Positions 1-8,175 of a DNA stretch of 64,000 nucleotides are shown here, one piece after another. Origin of the DNA: Gordonia lacunae (lineage in GTDB: Bacteria > Actinomycetota > Actinomycetes > Mycobacteriales > Mycobacteriaceae); NCBI RefSeq assembly GCF_002149015.1, contig NZ_NGFO01000001.1:248001-312000 (forward strand), read 5' to 3'. The notes under the pieces are model-generated. The model was not told the DNA's origin. It made no database searches and saw only the letters and a program-made list of their open reading frames with translations. The translations under genes and the position numbers were made by a program. How positions within the stretch are numbered: the stretch's first letter is position 1; each line of letters starts with the position of its first letter.

Positions 1-873
1 GCGAACGGCAAGGAACGGCTCTCGCGGGTCGACGACGACGGGGTCACTTTCAAGTCGCACCTGGACGGGTCGGCGCACCGCTTCACCCCGGAGGTGTCGA
101 TGCAGATCCAGCACCAGCTGGGTGCCGACATCATCTTCGCCTTCGACGAGTTGACCACGCTGATGAACACCCGCGAGTACCAGGTGAATTCGCTCGAGCG
201 AACCCGGCTGTGGGCGATCCGCTGCCTCGTCGAACACAACCGGTTGAGCGTCGAGCGCGCGCATCGGCCGCAGCAGTCCCTGTGGGGTGTCATCCAGGGC
301 GCCCAGTACGAGGATCTGCGGCGCAAGGCCGCTCGCGATCTGGTCGCCTTGAGCGAGGCGGACCGCGCGGCCGGCGGAAAAGGCTTCGGCGGCTACGGTA
401 TCGGCGGCGCGCTCGAGAAGGACAACCTCGGCACGATCGTCGGGTGGGTGAACGACGAGCTGCCGGAGGACTCGCCGAAACACCTGCTCGGGATCAGCGA
501 ACCGGACGACATCTTCACCGCCATCGAGAACGGCGTCGACACCTTCGACTGTGTGTCGCCGACGCGGGTCGCCCGCAACGGCGCGATCTACTCGCTCGAC
601 GGCCGGTACAACGTCACCAATGCCAAGTACCGCAGTGACTTCCGGTCCCTCGACCCCGAGGTCGAGAACTACACGTCGCAGTACAGCCGGGCCTACCTGC
701 ACCACCTGTTCAAGGCGAAGGAAGGGCTCGGTCCCACGCTGGCGACCCTGCACAACGTGTCCTTCATCGTCACTCTTGTCGACCGTGCCCGCGAGGCGAT
801 CGAGAACGGCACATACACCGAGTACCGCGACGAGTTCCTCCGGCGTTACTACGGAGCTCCTACAAGGTCATGA
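1..873 (+). CDS. tgt: tRNA-guanine(34) transglycosylase family protein (5' end outside the window)
   Basis: Family role: exchanges guanine for a 7-deazaguanine at the wobble base of GUN-anticodon tRNAs, the first tRNA-level step to queuosine. The 290 visible residues are in frame from base 1 and match the central and C-terminal parts of the TGT barrel: DGSxHxxTPE, the LGADI/FDE segment, GVIQGA, GGYGIGG, and FDCVSPTR with the nucleophilic aspartate (codon 547-549). The C-terminal zinc segment is abnormal. Where Tgt normally has CxCxxC before the SRAYLHHL block, this protein reads VENYTSQY (bases 661-684) with no cysteine and one residue fewer. The later ligand histidine is kept (751-753). The LAVGE stretch after GGxIGG is also replaced (ALEKDN). 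It may be a zinc-free Tgt or a paralogue acting on another substrate. GluQRS, which works on queuosine tRNA, lies 7 kb downstream. Confidence 0.85.
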   Translation, partial: ANGKERLSRVDDDGVTFKSHLDGSAHRFTPEVSMQIQHQLGADIIFAFDELTTLMNTREYQVNSLERTRLWAIRCLVEHNRLSVERAHRPQQSLWGVIQGAQYEDLRRKAARDLVALSEADRAAGGKGFGGYGIGGALEKDNLGTIVGWVNDELPEDSPKHLLGISEPDDIFTAIENGVDTFDCVSPTRVARNGAIYSLDGRYNVTNAKYRSDFRSLDPEVENYTSQYSRAYLHHLFKAKEGLGPTLATLHNVSFIVTLVDRAREAIENGTYTEYRDEFLRRYYGAPTRS

Positions 874-965
874 CCTTCTCGGTTGTCGTTCGCTGACGTA
901 CGACGATGCATGACCACGTTCACGCCGGCGCCCACCGCGTCGGTGTTGCTTGACCGGCGCGGTGT

Positions 966-2660
966 CTAGAAGGGTGGCGGGTTGGCGTCGTTCCAGCGCT
1001 TCTCGGCGCGTTGTTGGCGCCGGAAGCCGTTGTCACGCTGCGTGTTGAGTCGGTCGCGGGCGGGGTGATCGGGTGGCCGCCGGGGGAAGAGCTTGTTGAA
1101 CAGGTCGCGTCCGCTGAAGGCGTTGCCGACGAACATGTGACCGGTGGGTGTGGTGAACCACGCGGTCTGGAATTCGTCTTGGTGGTCCTGCCAGCTGGTG
1201 AAGGTCTTGATGCGGTGATGGAACCGGCACAGCGGTTTGAGGTTGCGCGCATCGGTCGGGCCGCCGCGACGCGGGTCGGCGTGGTCGAAGGGTTCGGTGT
1301 GGTCGAGATCGATCTGCCAGACCGGGGCGTTGCAGCCGGGGAAGGTGCAGCACAGTTCGCCGGCACGCACCAGGGCCTGCAGCTTCTTCGACGGGGTGTA
1401 TCGCGTTGTCGAACTGTCCGCGCCGGGAGGCGATACCGGTGGCGCTTCGGGCGCGGGATGGATGTAGGTGCGGCGGGCTTCGGCGAGGAGTGTTCGGGCG
1501 GCGTCGGCGTCGATGACGCCGTGGCGGTCGAGGAAGGCGGGGTCGTCGTCGAGACCGATCAGGGTCGACAGGTTCACCACGATGTGAAACGTCGCCCGCG
1601 GCGCAGGCGAGTCCGACGCCGAGGCGGCCGGGTCGGCCGGGTCATCGACAACGACGTCGGCTGACGGGTCGACGACGGTGTCCGCCTCCACCATCGCAGC
1701 AGCTGGTGCAGGCGGCTCGACGGTATCCAATGTCGTGGCGTCGAAATCTGGTGCTGCGTCGGGTTCGGTTGCGGCAGGCCGACAGTCGTCGCATCGGCAG
1801 GTGATGGCGGCTTCACCCCGCGCGAGTGCTTTGAGGGCGTCGACTCGGCGATTGGAGAGCGTCCGAGGGTCACCGGCATGCACCTCGTGGGCCATCGACG
1901 ACAGGCGGGCGTCGAACTCGGCGGCATCAGCATCGGGAAGCGTTCCGGAGATCCGGGACTGTCCCGGCGTGAACCGATCGGGGGTGACCGTCACCTTGCG
2001 GTCACCCTCGACCCGTTCCTTGCGTCGGCGGATCGCGTCGGGCGCCCACTTGGCGACGATGGAATCGACCATGGCGGTGAACCGGGCCGTCGACATCGGT
2101 GCGCGGGCGAAGATCGCTTCGGCGAGATGGGCGTCGACGGTCTGCATCTCTTCGTCGTCGGTGATGAGATCGGTGCGCTTGAGAGCGATGAGGAAGCGGC
2201 GCTTGTCGATTCGACCGCACGCGAGTGCGTGTCCGGTGAAGCAGAGTCGGTAGCGCAGTGCGTCGCCGGCTTCGATGAGGTCCTTCGCCTCGGCCGGTGT
2301 CACGGTGAGGGTGGCACCGACTTCGGCGATGGCCTGTTCGAGACCGTTGGGCCCGAACTGCACGTAGGGGTTCTCGCCAGCGGCCACTCGCGCGGACAGG
2401 TGCTCGAAGGCTTCGATGGAGTCGAGTTCGCCGCTGTGCGTCTCGGCGCGCCGCTGTGCGTAGTCCATCTCGCATTCGTCGTGAATGAGGCTGGCAACGA
2501 CCATCATTCGATGCGCGGACGCTGCCGCCAAGCCCGCGCAATGGTTGAGAACCTCGACGAGTTCAGCAGCGGAGAGTTCATGGTCGGGACGAAAGCGCGG
2601 CTCGGCGGAATCGTTCGACGCATCCACCGATGTGGATCCGGCCCCCGCCCCCGATGACAT
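966..2660 (-). CDS. DUF222 / HNH endonuclease domain protein (13E12 repeat family)
   Basis: 564 residues. The N-terminal two thirds look like the DUF222 region of mycobacterial 13E12/REP proteins. A proline/alanine-rich linker follows, then an HNH domain near residues 435-490 with CTFPGCNAPVWQIDLDH, an asparagine (DARNLKPLC) and the closing FHH. These supply the metal-binding cysteines and the D-H/N/H catalytic set. Predicted to be a DNA nuclease of unknown target. The start fits a leaderless transcript: the -10 hexamer ends six bases before the ATG, and an SOS-box-like dyad lies between -35 and -10. DNA-damage induction is established for several 13E12 genes in M. tuberculosis and is inferred here. 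No terminal repeats or transposase were seen around it. Confidence 0.85.
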   Translation of the reverse strand: MSSGAGAGSTSVDASNDSAEPRFRPDHELSAAELVEVLNHCAGLAAASAHRMMVVASLIHDECEMDYAQRRAETHSGELDSIEAFEHLSARVAAGENPYVQFGPNGLEQAIAEVGATLTVTPAEAKDLIEAGDALRYRLCFTGHALACGRIDKRRFLIALKRTDLITDDEEMQTVDAHLAEAIFARAPMSTARFTAMVDSIVAKWAPDAIRRRKERVEGDRKVTVTPDRFTPGQSRISGTLPDADAAEFDARLSSMAHEVHAGDPRTLSNRRVDALKALARGEAAITCRCDDCRPAATEPDAAPDFDATTLDTVEPPAPAAAMVEADTVVDPSADVVVDDPADPAASASDSPAPRATFHIVVNLSTLIGLDDDPAFLDRHGVIDADAARTLLAEARRTYIHPAPEAPPVSPPGADSSTTRYTPSKKLQALVRAGELCCTFPGCNAPVWQIDLDHTEPFDHADPRRGGPTDARNLKPLCRFHHRIKTFTSWQDHQDEFQTAWFTTPTGHMFVGNAFSGRDLFNKLFPRRPPDHPARDRLNTQRDNGFRRQQRAEKRWNDANPPPF

Positions 2661-2666
2661 GACACC

Positions 2667-2694
2667 AGAGTACTCGAAAATATGTTCGAGTCAA
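2667..2694 (-). promoter_or_regulatory. SigA-type promoter with embedded SOS box, HNH gene
   Basis: Read on the minus strand: TTGACT (-35), a 16-base spacer, TACTCT (-10), then six bases to the ATG at 2660. The spacer region holds TCGAACATATTTTCGA (2674-2689), one mismatch from the actinobacterial LexA consensus TCGAACnnnnGTTCGA. LexA bound here would cover the space between -35 and -10. The hexamers and dyad are read directly; LexA binding is inferred. Confidence 0.7.
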
Positions 2695-2791
2695 GAGTGG
2701 ATCTGACCGATCGTCCGGCGGTCAGTGCATCGAACCACGACCCACCGACAGGGGCTGCGCGTCGGTCGGTGGTCTCGACGGCCGACCGGTG

Positions 2792-3709
2792 TCAGCGGGA
2801 GTCTTCGGCGACCATCCGTTCGCGGATGCCGCCGGCGACCCCGGTGCTCTCCGGGTTCGGGTCGTGGATCGCCCCCGCGTGCGGCTCGACCGGAGTTCCC
2901 TTCTCGGTCTCGGACTTTGCCGTCGCCGCCGAGAACCGTTCGGTGAGTCCCGGCATGAGGTGATGAGAAGCGTTGGCGGCCTTGGCCTTGTAGCCGACCG
3001 GCTGGTCCAGTTTCGGGTCGGTGCAGGCGGCCACGATCGCGTCGACCACGATCCGCGGATCGTCCATCGCGGACATGCGCGGTTCGTGCCCGGTGTAATT
3101 GGCGGCGTGAACCCACCACGGTGTGTCCACCGCCCACGGCATGATGGTGCCGACCTCGATGGCGTCGTCACCGGCCATACGCAGTTCTTCGCTCAGTGAA
3201 TGCCCGAGGCTTCGCACCGCCGCTTTGGTTGCCGCATAGGTGTTCTGGAGCGCGATGGGCACTTCGCTGTCGACCGAACCCACGTTGATGAGCGTGCCGC
3301 GCCCCTGTGACCGGAAGACGCGCAGCGCCGCGTGCGCGCCGTAGATCAGGCCCTTCAGGTTCACGTCGACGAGACGGGCGTGGTCCTCGACCGGGATGTC
3401 CCAGAAGTACCCGACCGCGCCGACGCCGACGTTGTTCACCCAGACGTCGATCGACCCGAACTGTTCGAGCGCGGCGGAAGCGAGATGGGCGACGGCACGC
3501 GGGTCGCTGACATCGGTGGTCACCGCCAGTGCGGACCCGCCCTTGGCAGTGATCTCCGCGGCGACCGCGTCGAGCGCGGTGGTCCGGCGCGCCGCGACCA
3601 CCACGTTCGCGCCGAGCTCGCCGAGTCGAACCGCGGCGCCGCGCCCGAATCCACTGGACGCCCCGGCGATGACGACGGTGGAACCGTCAAGTGCGTTGTT
3701 GCTTGTCAT
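2792..3709 (-). CDS. SDR family NAD(P)-dependent oxidoreductase
   Basis: 305-residue classical short-chain dehydrogenase. The N-terminal GASSGFGRG dinucleotide motif (about residues 15-23), the AARR stretch typical of NADP preference, NNVGVG after strand 4, catalytic Ser in NVGSVDS, and the YAATK Tyr/Lys pair are all present. The C-terminal part (about 230-305) carries a longer tail rich in charged residues, as in SDRs of the DltE/short-chain type acting on lipids or sugars. The substrate cannot be told. The region before the ATG reads TAGGCG then six bases, a possible leaderless start. It follows the PfkB gene on the same strand after about 50 bases but probably has its own promoter. Confidence 0.85.
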   Translation of the reverse strand: MTSNNALDGSTVVIAGASSGFGRGAAVRLGELGANVVVAARRTTALDAVAAEITAKGGSALAVTTDVSDPRAVAHLASAALEQFGSIDVWVNNVGVGAVGYFWDIPVEDHARLVDVNLKGLIYGAHAALRVFRSQGRGTLINVGSVDSEVPIALQNTYAATKAAVRSLGHSLSEELRMAGDDAIEVGTIMPWAVDTPWWVHAANYTGHEPRMSAMDDPRIVVDAIVAACTDPKLDQPVGYKAKAANASHHLMPGLTERFSAATAKSETEKGTPVEPHAGAIHDPNPESTGVAGGIRERMVAEDSR

Positions 3710-3759
3710 GGTGGTCGCCTACCCGAGGCGAGAGCCACCAAACCGAGTTCGGCGTGCGC

Positions 3760-4716
3760 TCAGTCCGCGGCGCGCGACTGCCGAAATGCCTCGATCGCGG
3801 TGAGGTCGTAAGAGTTCGCGGCGGTCCCGATGCCCTGGGCGACGTGCGCGGCGACCGCGCAACCGAGTTCGGCGGCGTCGGCGAGGTCGAGTCCGCGGAG
3901 CCGGCCGGTGACGAACCCGGCGGAGAAGGCGTCACCGCACCCGGTGGTGTCGACGACGTCCACCGGGAATGCGGCTACGGCGATGACATCGTCGCCGGTC
4001 ACGACCAGCGCGCCCTGGGCGCCGCGCGTGAGTGCCACGCATCCGACGCCCCGGTCCAGCAGCCGTCGTGCACCGTCCGCGGGGTCGTCCGAGCCGGTCA
4101 ACCCGCGGGTCTGCTCGTCGTTGGGCAACAGGTAGTCGAGGTGGGGAAGCGCCTCGCCGATCCACTCGAGGAGCCCGGGGTCGCCGCCCGAGAGAAGGTC
4201 AGCCGATGTCGAGATCCCGCGGTCACGGGCCCGCCCCAGGAGCTCGGCGGACACCGGACCGCCGAGGAATTCCGGGCCGCCGAGGTGCAGGTGATCCAGC
4301 CCGTCCAGCGCGCCCGGGTCGAGGTCGTCGAGAACGAACTGCGCGTTGGCCCCGATGCAATGCCAGGCGGGGCGATCCCCGTTGGGTCGCACGGGGATCA
4401 CCGACGACGACGTCTGAACCCCCGGCTTCGGGACGAGCCCACGCGTGTCGACGGCTTCGGCGTCGAGCAGCGCGGTCAGCGAACGCCCGATCGGATCGGC
4501 GCCGATCGCCCCATGGGTCCGGACCGTGGCGCCCAGGCGACTGAGAACGAGTGCGGTGCCGCCCGCGGTGCCGGCCGCGGAGAAGCCGATGGACTCGACG
4601 AGCGCGCCGTCGGAGCCCTCGGGGATGGAGTCGATCCCGACGACGTGGATGTCGAGCACATGGACACCCACGGTCGCGATCGTGAGCGGGTCGGCCGTCG
4701 TCGAGTCGGGTGTCAC
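3760..4716 (-). CDS. PfkB/ribokinase family carbohydrate kinase
   Basis: 318 residues from a GTG start chosen because GAGGAG lies at good spacing and the GTG overlaps the aldolase stop as GTGA; a longer upstream frame is only read-through. Ribokinase-fold signatures: GGTALVLSRLGATVRTHGAIGADPIG near residues 45-70 (PfkB signature 1 region) and DTTGCGDAFSAGF near 250 (signature 2, with the catalytic Asp). It phosphorylates a sugar or related small molecule with ATP. The tight coupling to a class II aldolase suggests the two act in turn: the kinase makes a sugar phosphate that the aldolase cleaves. The sugar is unknown. Confidence 0.85.
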   Translation of the reverse strand: MTPDSTTADPLTIATVGVHVLDIHVVGIDSIPEGSDGALVESIGFSAAGTAGGTALVLSRLGATVRTHGAIGADPIGRSLTALLDAEAVDTRGLVPKPGVQTSSSVIPVRPNGDRPAWHCIGANAQFVLDDLDPGALDGLDHLHLGGPEFLGGPVSAELLGRARDRGISTSADLLSGGDPGLLEWIGEALPHLDYLLPNDEQTRGLTGSDDPADGARRLLDRGVGCVALTRGAQGALVVTGDDVIAVAAFPVDVVDTTGCGDAFSAGFVTGRLRGLDLADAAELGCAVAAHVAQGIGTAANSYDLTAIEAFRQSRAAD

Positions 4717-5372
4717 GGGCGGTTCTCCTCGGGGGTCCCGTAATCCAGCCGGATCGCCTGGGCGACGGTGGACTGCTGTTCGTCGGCGGTCAGTTCGCGG
4801 GGCCGACCCATGCTGCTGGTCCGGTGGAAGAGGGCCGCGAGCCACTCCAGCAGCAGGGCGTTCTCCACCGCGTGGGCCAGGTTGGAGCCGCGCGCCACCG
4901 AACCGTGGTTCGCCATGAGTGCGACCTGGGTGTCGACCACGGCGGCGGCGACGAGCTCGGCGAGTTCGGGGCTGCCGAACGTCGCGTACGGCGTGATCGG
5001 TATGGCGCCACCGAGGCCGAGCTGCTGGTAGTGCAGCACCGGCAGCGAGGTCAGCCCGCTGACGCAGGCCACCGCGGTGCCGAAGGGGGCATGGGTGTGC
5101 ACGATCGCCTGCGCGCTCGTCATCTCATACACGCGAAGGTGCAGGTCGAGCTCGGAGGACGGCGCGATCGCCCCGTCGACGACATCGCCGGCGAGGGACA
5201 CGACCGTGACGTCAGCCGCCGAACAGTTCGCGAGGACGATGCCGGTCCCGGTGATCGCGAGGTGGTCGTCCGCGCGGGCCGAGACGTTGCCGGCGGTGCC
5301 GATCAGGAGCCCTTCGGCGGCCAGCCGCCGAGCGGCTTCGGCGACCTGCTCGCGCAGCGATGAGGTGCTCAT
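4713..5372 (-). CDS. class II aldolase/adducin family protein (fuculose-phosphate aldolase-like)
   Basis: 219 residues from an internal ATG; the open frame extends further upstream but the extra 36 residues are proline/arginine-rich and not aldolase-like. Key features: GTAGNVSAR (phosphate-binding N-terminal loop), SSELDLH with the catalytic Glu, HTHAPFG giving two zinc histidines, and ANHGSVARG with the third. Predicted to be a zinc aldolase cleaving a ketose- or deoxysugar phosphate into DHAP plus an aldehyde. Overlaps the kinase gene downstream by four bases. No transporter or regulator lies directly next to the pair. Confidence 0.83.
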   Translation of the reverse strand: MSTSSLREQVAEAARRLAAEGLLIGTAGNVSARADDHLAITGTGIVLANCSAADVTVVSLAGDVVDGAIAPSSELDLHLRVYEMTSAQAIVHTHAPFGTAVACVSGLTSLPVLHYQQLGLGGAIPITPYATFGSPELAELVAAAVVDTQVALMANHGSVARGSNLAHAVENALLLEWLAALFHRTSSMGRPRELTADEQQSTVAQAIRLDYGTPEENRP

Positions 5373-5637
5373 CGGCCGAGGACGCGGACGCGGTGTCGGC
5401 GGGAGAAGATCGCCGGGCGTCTCGCGGAACTCGCAGCGCGTTGGGTACGTTGGGACCACATACCGGACATTTACCCACATGCCTCAGCGCTCGGCACCCG
5501 GTATGAAACACCCGAGCACCAGCGAGAGAGACGATGAGACGCGGAAAGCGCCGAAAACGCCGACGACACCAGTCGGCCCCCTGTTCTGAACTGAATATCC
5601 CGGGCATTCCGCCCGGTTCCGACACCGGGGTGGTCAC

Positions 5638-7086
5638 ATGTTGACCGTTCTCGGAATCGGACTGGGAATCCTGGTGGTCTTCCTGATCACCGCCCTCACC
5701 GGTTACTTCGTGGCCCAGGAATTCGGCTACATGGCGGTCGACCGGTCCCGCCTCAAAGCCCGTGCCGAAGCCGGTGACGCCGCCGCGCAACGCGCGCTCG
5801 CAGTCACCCGCCGCACATCCTTCATGCTCTCCGGCGCTCAGCTGGGCATCACCGTCACCGGCCTTCTCGTCGGTTACGTCGCCGAACCCTTGATCGGTTC
5901 CGGCGTCGGCGAGTTGCTGGGCGGCGTCGGCATCCCGGTGGGCGTGGGTGTCGCGATCGGCACGGTCATCGCGATCATCTTCTCGACCGTCGTGCAGATG
6001 GTCTTCGGCGAGCTGTTCCCCAAGAACCTCGCCATCGCCCGGCCCGAGCCGGTCGCACGGTGGCTCGCGCGGTCGACCACGATCTACCTCGCCGTGTTCG
6101 GATGGCTCATCGCATTGTTCGACAAATCGTCGAACCTGCTGCTCCGCGCGTTGCGCATCGAACCCGTCCACGACGTCGAGCATTCGGCGTCGGTCCGCGA
6201 CCTCGAGCACATCGTCGCGGAGTCCCGGGATGCGGGCGACCTGCCCGACGATCTCTCCGTCCTGCTCGACCGAGTACTCGAATTCCCCACGCGCACAGCA
6301 GAACACGCCATGATCCCGCGACCGAACACCGACCATGTCGATGCGGATCTGCCCGCCGGAGACGTGCTGACACTGATGAGTACCGGCCACACGCGGTACC
6401 CCGTGCTGGCCGGTGGTGACGGCGAGGTGCGTGGTGTGATCCACCTGCAGGATCTCCTGGAGTGGACCCATGCACTCAAACAACAACCGCCGCAGGCTGA
6501 CCCGACGGCCACCGCGGTCGACCTCAGTCGTGCCGCCGTGGTGGTGCCCTCGACGCTCCCGCTGCCCGAGGTCCTGGAGAACCTCGCGGACGCGCATGAC
6601 GAGATGGCAGTGGTCATCGACGAATACGGCGGCTTCGCCGGGGTCGTGACCGCCGAGGACATCGCCGAAGAACTGGTCGGCGAGATCGACGACGAACACG
6701 ACTCCGAGGCGACCATCGCAATCGAAGAAAGCCCCGAGGGCTGGCGCGTCCGCGGTGACGCACACGTCGACGAGGTCTCCCGGACCGTCGGCTGGGATCT
6801 GCCCGAAGGCGACTACGAGACGATGGCCGGGCTGGTGATCGCCGAGTTCGTCGGGCTCCCGGAAGTCGGGGACACGGTCACGATCGCAATCGACCCCGAC
6901 CCGTCGACCCTGCTCGACAACGACGAGGCACCACCCCGAACCGTGCGGGCCACGGTGCTCGAGGTGGACAAGCGAGTGCCCGCACTGTTGTCGATAAACG
7001 TCGCCCACAACGGGAATCCCGCAGACGAGAAGAGCGCCGGCGCGGCGAACCCGGCCGCGGACGGAGAGGAGAGCGACAATGGATAA
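5638..7086 (+). CDS. CNNM/CorC-type hemolysin-family membrane protein (DUF21-CBS-CorC_HlyC)
   Basis: 482 residues. An N-terminal DUF21 transmembrane domain with about four helices (residues 1-150) is followed by a CBS pair (about 205-345; the conserved VVIDEYGGFAGVVTAEDI lies near 320) and a C-terminal CorC_HlyC domain (about 355-440). Proteins of this design are implicated in magnesium/cobalt or sodium-coupled divalent cation export; the old name hemolysin is misleading. An acidic tail follows. The 3' end overlaps the next gene by eight bases, and the partner is a shorter paralogue, so the two probably form a complex or a functional pair. Confidence 0.87.
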   Translation: MLTVLGIGLGILVVFLITALTGYFVAQEFGYMAVDRSRLKARAEAGDAAAQRALAVTRRTSFMLSGAQLGITVTGLLVGYVAEPLIGSGVGELLGGVGIPVGVGVAIGTVIAIIFSTVVQMVFGELFPKNLAIARPEPVARWLARSTTIYLAVFGWLIALFDKSSNLLLRALRIEPVHDVEHSASVRDLEHIVAESRDAGDLPDDLSVLLDRVLEFPTRTAEHAMIPRPNTDHVDADLPAGDVLTLMSTGHTRYPVLAGGDGEVRGVIHLQDLLEWTHALKQQPPQADPTATAVDLSRAAVVVPSTLPLPEVLENLADAHDEMAVVIDEYGGFAGVVTAEDIAEELVGEIDDEHDSEATIAIEESPEGWRVRGDAHVDEVSRTVGWDLPEGDYETMAGLVIAEFVGLPEVGDTVTIAIDPDPSTLLDNDEAPPRTVRATVLEVDKRVPALLSINVAHNGNPADEKSAGAANPAADGEESDNG

Positions 7087-8092
7087 CCCGTGGGTCGTCG
7101 CGGCCATCACCGCCGCACTGATCGCGTCCAGCGCCTTCTTCGTCGCGGTCGAATTCGCACTGATCGCCGCCCGGCGGCACCGTCTCGAGGACGCGGCTGC
7201 GACAAGCGGCAGCGCCCGCGCGGCGCTCCGCAGCGCGTCGGAACTGTCGGTGCTGCTCGCCGGGTCGCAACTCGGCATCACGGTCTGCACGCTCGCACTG
7301 GGTTCGATCACCAAACCGGCCGTGCACTACTGGCTCACGCCGCTCTTCGCGGGCTGGGGCCTGCCGTACTGGTCGGCCGATGTGATCGGCTTCGTCCTGG
7401 CCCTGATCATCGTGACGTTCCTGCACCTCGTCGTGGGCGAGATGGCGCCGAAGTCGTGGGCCATCGCGCACCCCGAGAAGTCGGCGATCATGCTCGCGAT
7501 CCCGATGCGCGCCTTCATGTGGGTGACGCGTCCGTTCATCGTGCAGCTCAACCACCTCGCCAACTGGTGCCTCAAACGCGTCGGTGTGGAACCGGTGGAT
7601 CAGGTCGCGACCGGACAGGACAGCGACGCCCTGCGTCACCTGGTGGAGCATTCGGCCACCGTGGGCACGCTCGACGAGCGGTACCACGCACACCTGACCA
7701 GCGCGTTGGAACTGGAGTCGCTGACCGTCGGCGACGTCGTGACACCCAACGACCATCTGGCTGTCGTCGGCCCGTCCGCGGACGCCGATCGAATCCAGAC
7801 GGCCGGCCGCACCTCGGGGCACCTGCGCCTGCTCGTCCGCGACGACGCGCCGGGTGCGCCCGTCCGTGGCGTCGTGCACGTGCGCGACAGCCTCAGTGCG
7901 GCACCGGGTGCCACGGCGGCCGAGCTCATGCGCCCGGTCCTGAGCGTCGAGTCGGCTCAGCCGGTGTACGAGACGCTCACCGCCATGCGGGAACAGCGCG
8001 CCCACCTCGCGCTGGTCACCGATGACGGCCGCGCGGTCGGGCTCATCACCATCAACGACGTGCTCCAGCGGTTGCTGGCCACCACGGCGTAG
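7079..8092 (+). CDS. second CNNM/DUF21-CBS membrane protein
   Basis: 337 residues. Same DUF21 membrane domain as its neighbour (GSQLGITVCTLALGSITKPAVHYWL, then VVGEMAPKSWAIAHPE, near residues 60-135) and a CBS region, but no CorC_HlyC domain at the C terminus. The ATG lies inside the last codons of the upstream gene (ATGGATAA), so translation is coupled. A long plus a short CNNM gene in tandem is common in actinobacteria. The role is inferred to be divalent cation handling at the membrane. The CBS motif is degenerate and may not bind nucleotide. Confidence 0.85.
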   Translation: MDNPWVVAAITAALIASSAFFVAVEFALIAARRHRLEDAAATSGSARAALRSASELSVLLAGSQLGITVCTLALGSITKPAVHYWLTPLFAGWGLPYWSADVIGFVLALIIVTFLHLVVGEMAPKSWAIAHPEKSAIMLAIPMRAFMWVTRPFIVQLNHLANWCLKRVGVEPVDQVATGQDSDALRHLVEHSATVGTLDERYHAHLTSALELESLTVGDVVTPNDHLAVVGPSADADRIQTAGRTSGHLRLLVRDDAPGAPVRGVVHVRDSLSAAPGATAAELMRPVLSVESAQPVYETLTAMREQRAHLALVTDDGRAVGLITINDVLQRLLATTA

Positions 8093-8116
8093 GTGGGTTG
8101 ACGAGCGTGCGTCGCT

Positions 8117-8165
8117 GACCCTTCGTGGCTCGTCGCTATCGCTCCTCGCACCTCAGGGAGCGGAG
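8117..8165. repeat. mosaic palindromic repeat, copy A
   Basis: Sequence of the form CCTTCGTGGCTCGTCGCTAT followed by CGCTCCTCGCACCTCAGGGAGCGGAG, in the gap between two convergent genes. The same element recurs at 19044-19068, 29248-29319 and 47541-47682. GCTCCTCGCACCTCAGGGAGC can fold back on itself. Confidence 0.75.
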
Positions 8166-8175
8166 AAGTGGGCCG

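Noticed and set aside
874..965. Terminator after tgt from ACCGCG/CGCGGT
   Set aside because: Only six pairs with an 18-base loop; too weak to call.
966..2660. Homing endonuclease, intein or group II intron
   Set aside because: The HNH domain is part of a free-standing DUF222 protein with its own promoter; no host-gene interruption or intron RNA structure is visible.
5212..7314. Long open frame (700 codons) on the minus strand opposite the CNNM genes
   Set aside because: The plus strand carries recognisable CNNM domains with coupled starts; the minus frame gives Asp/Arg/His-rich low-complexity sequence, a usual shadow in high-GC DNA.
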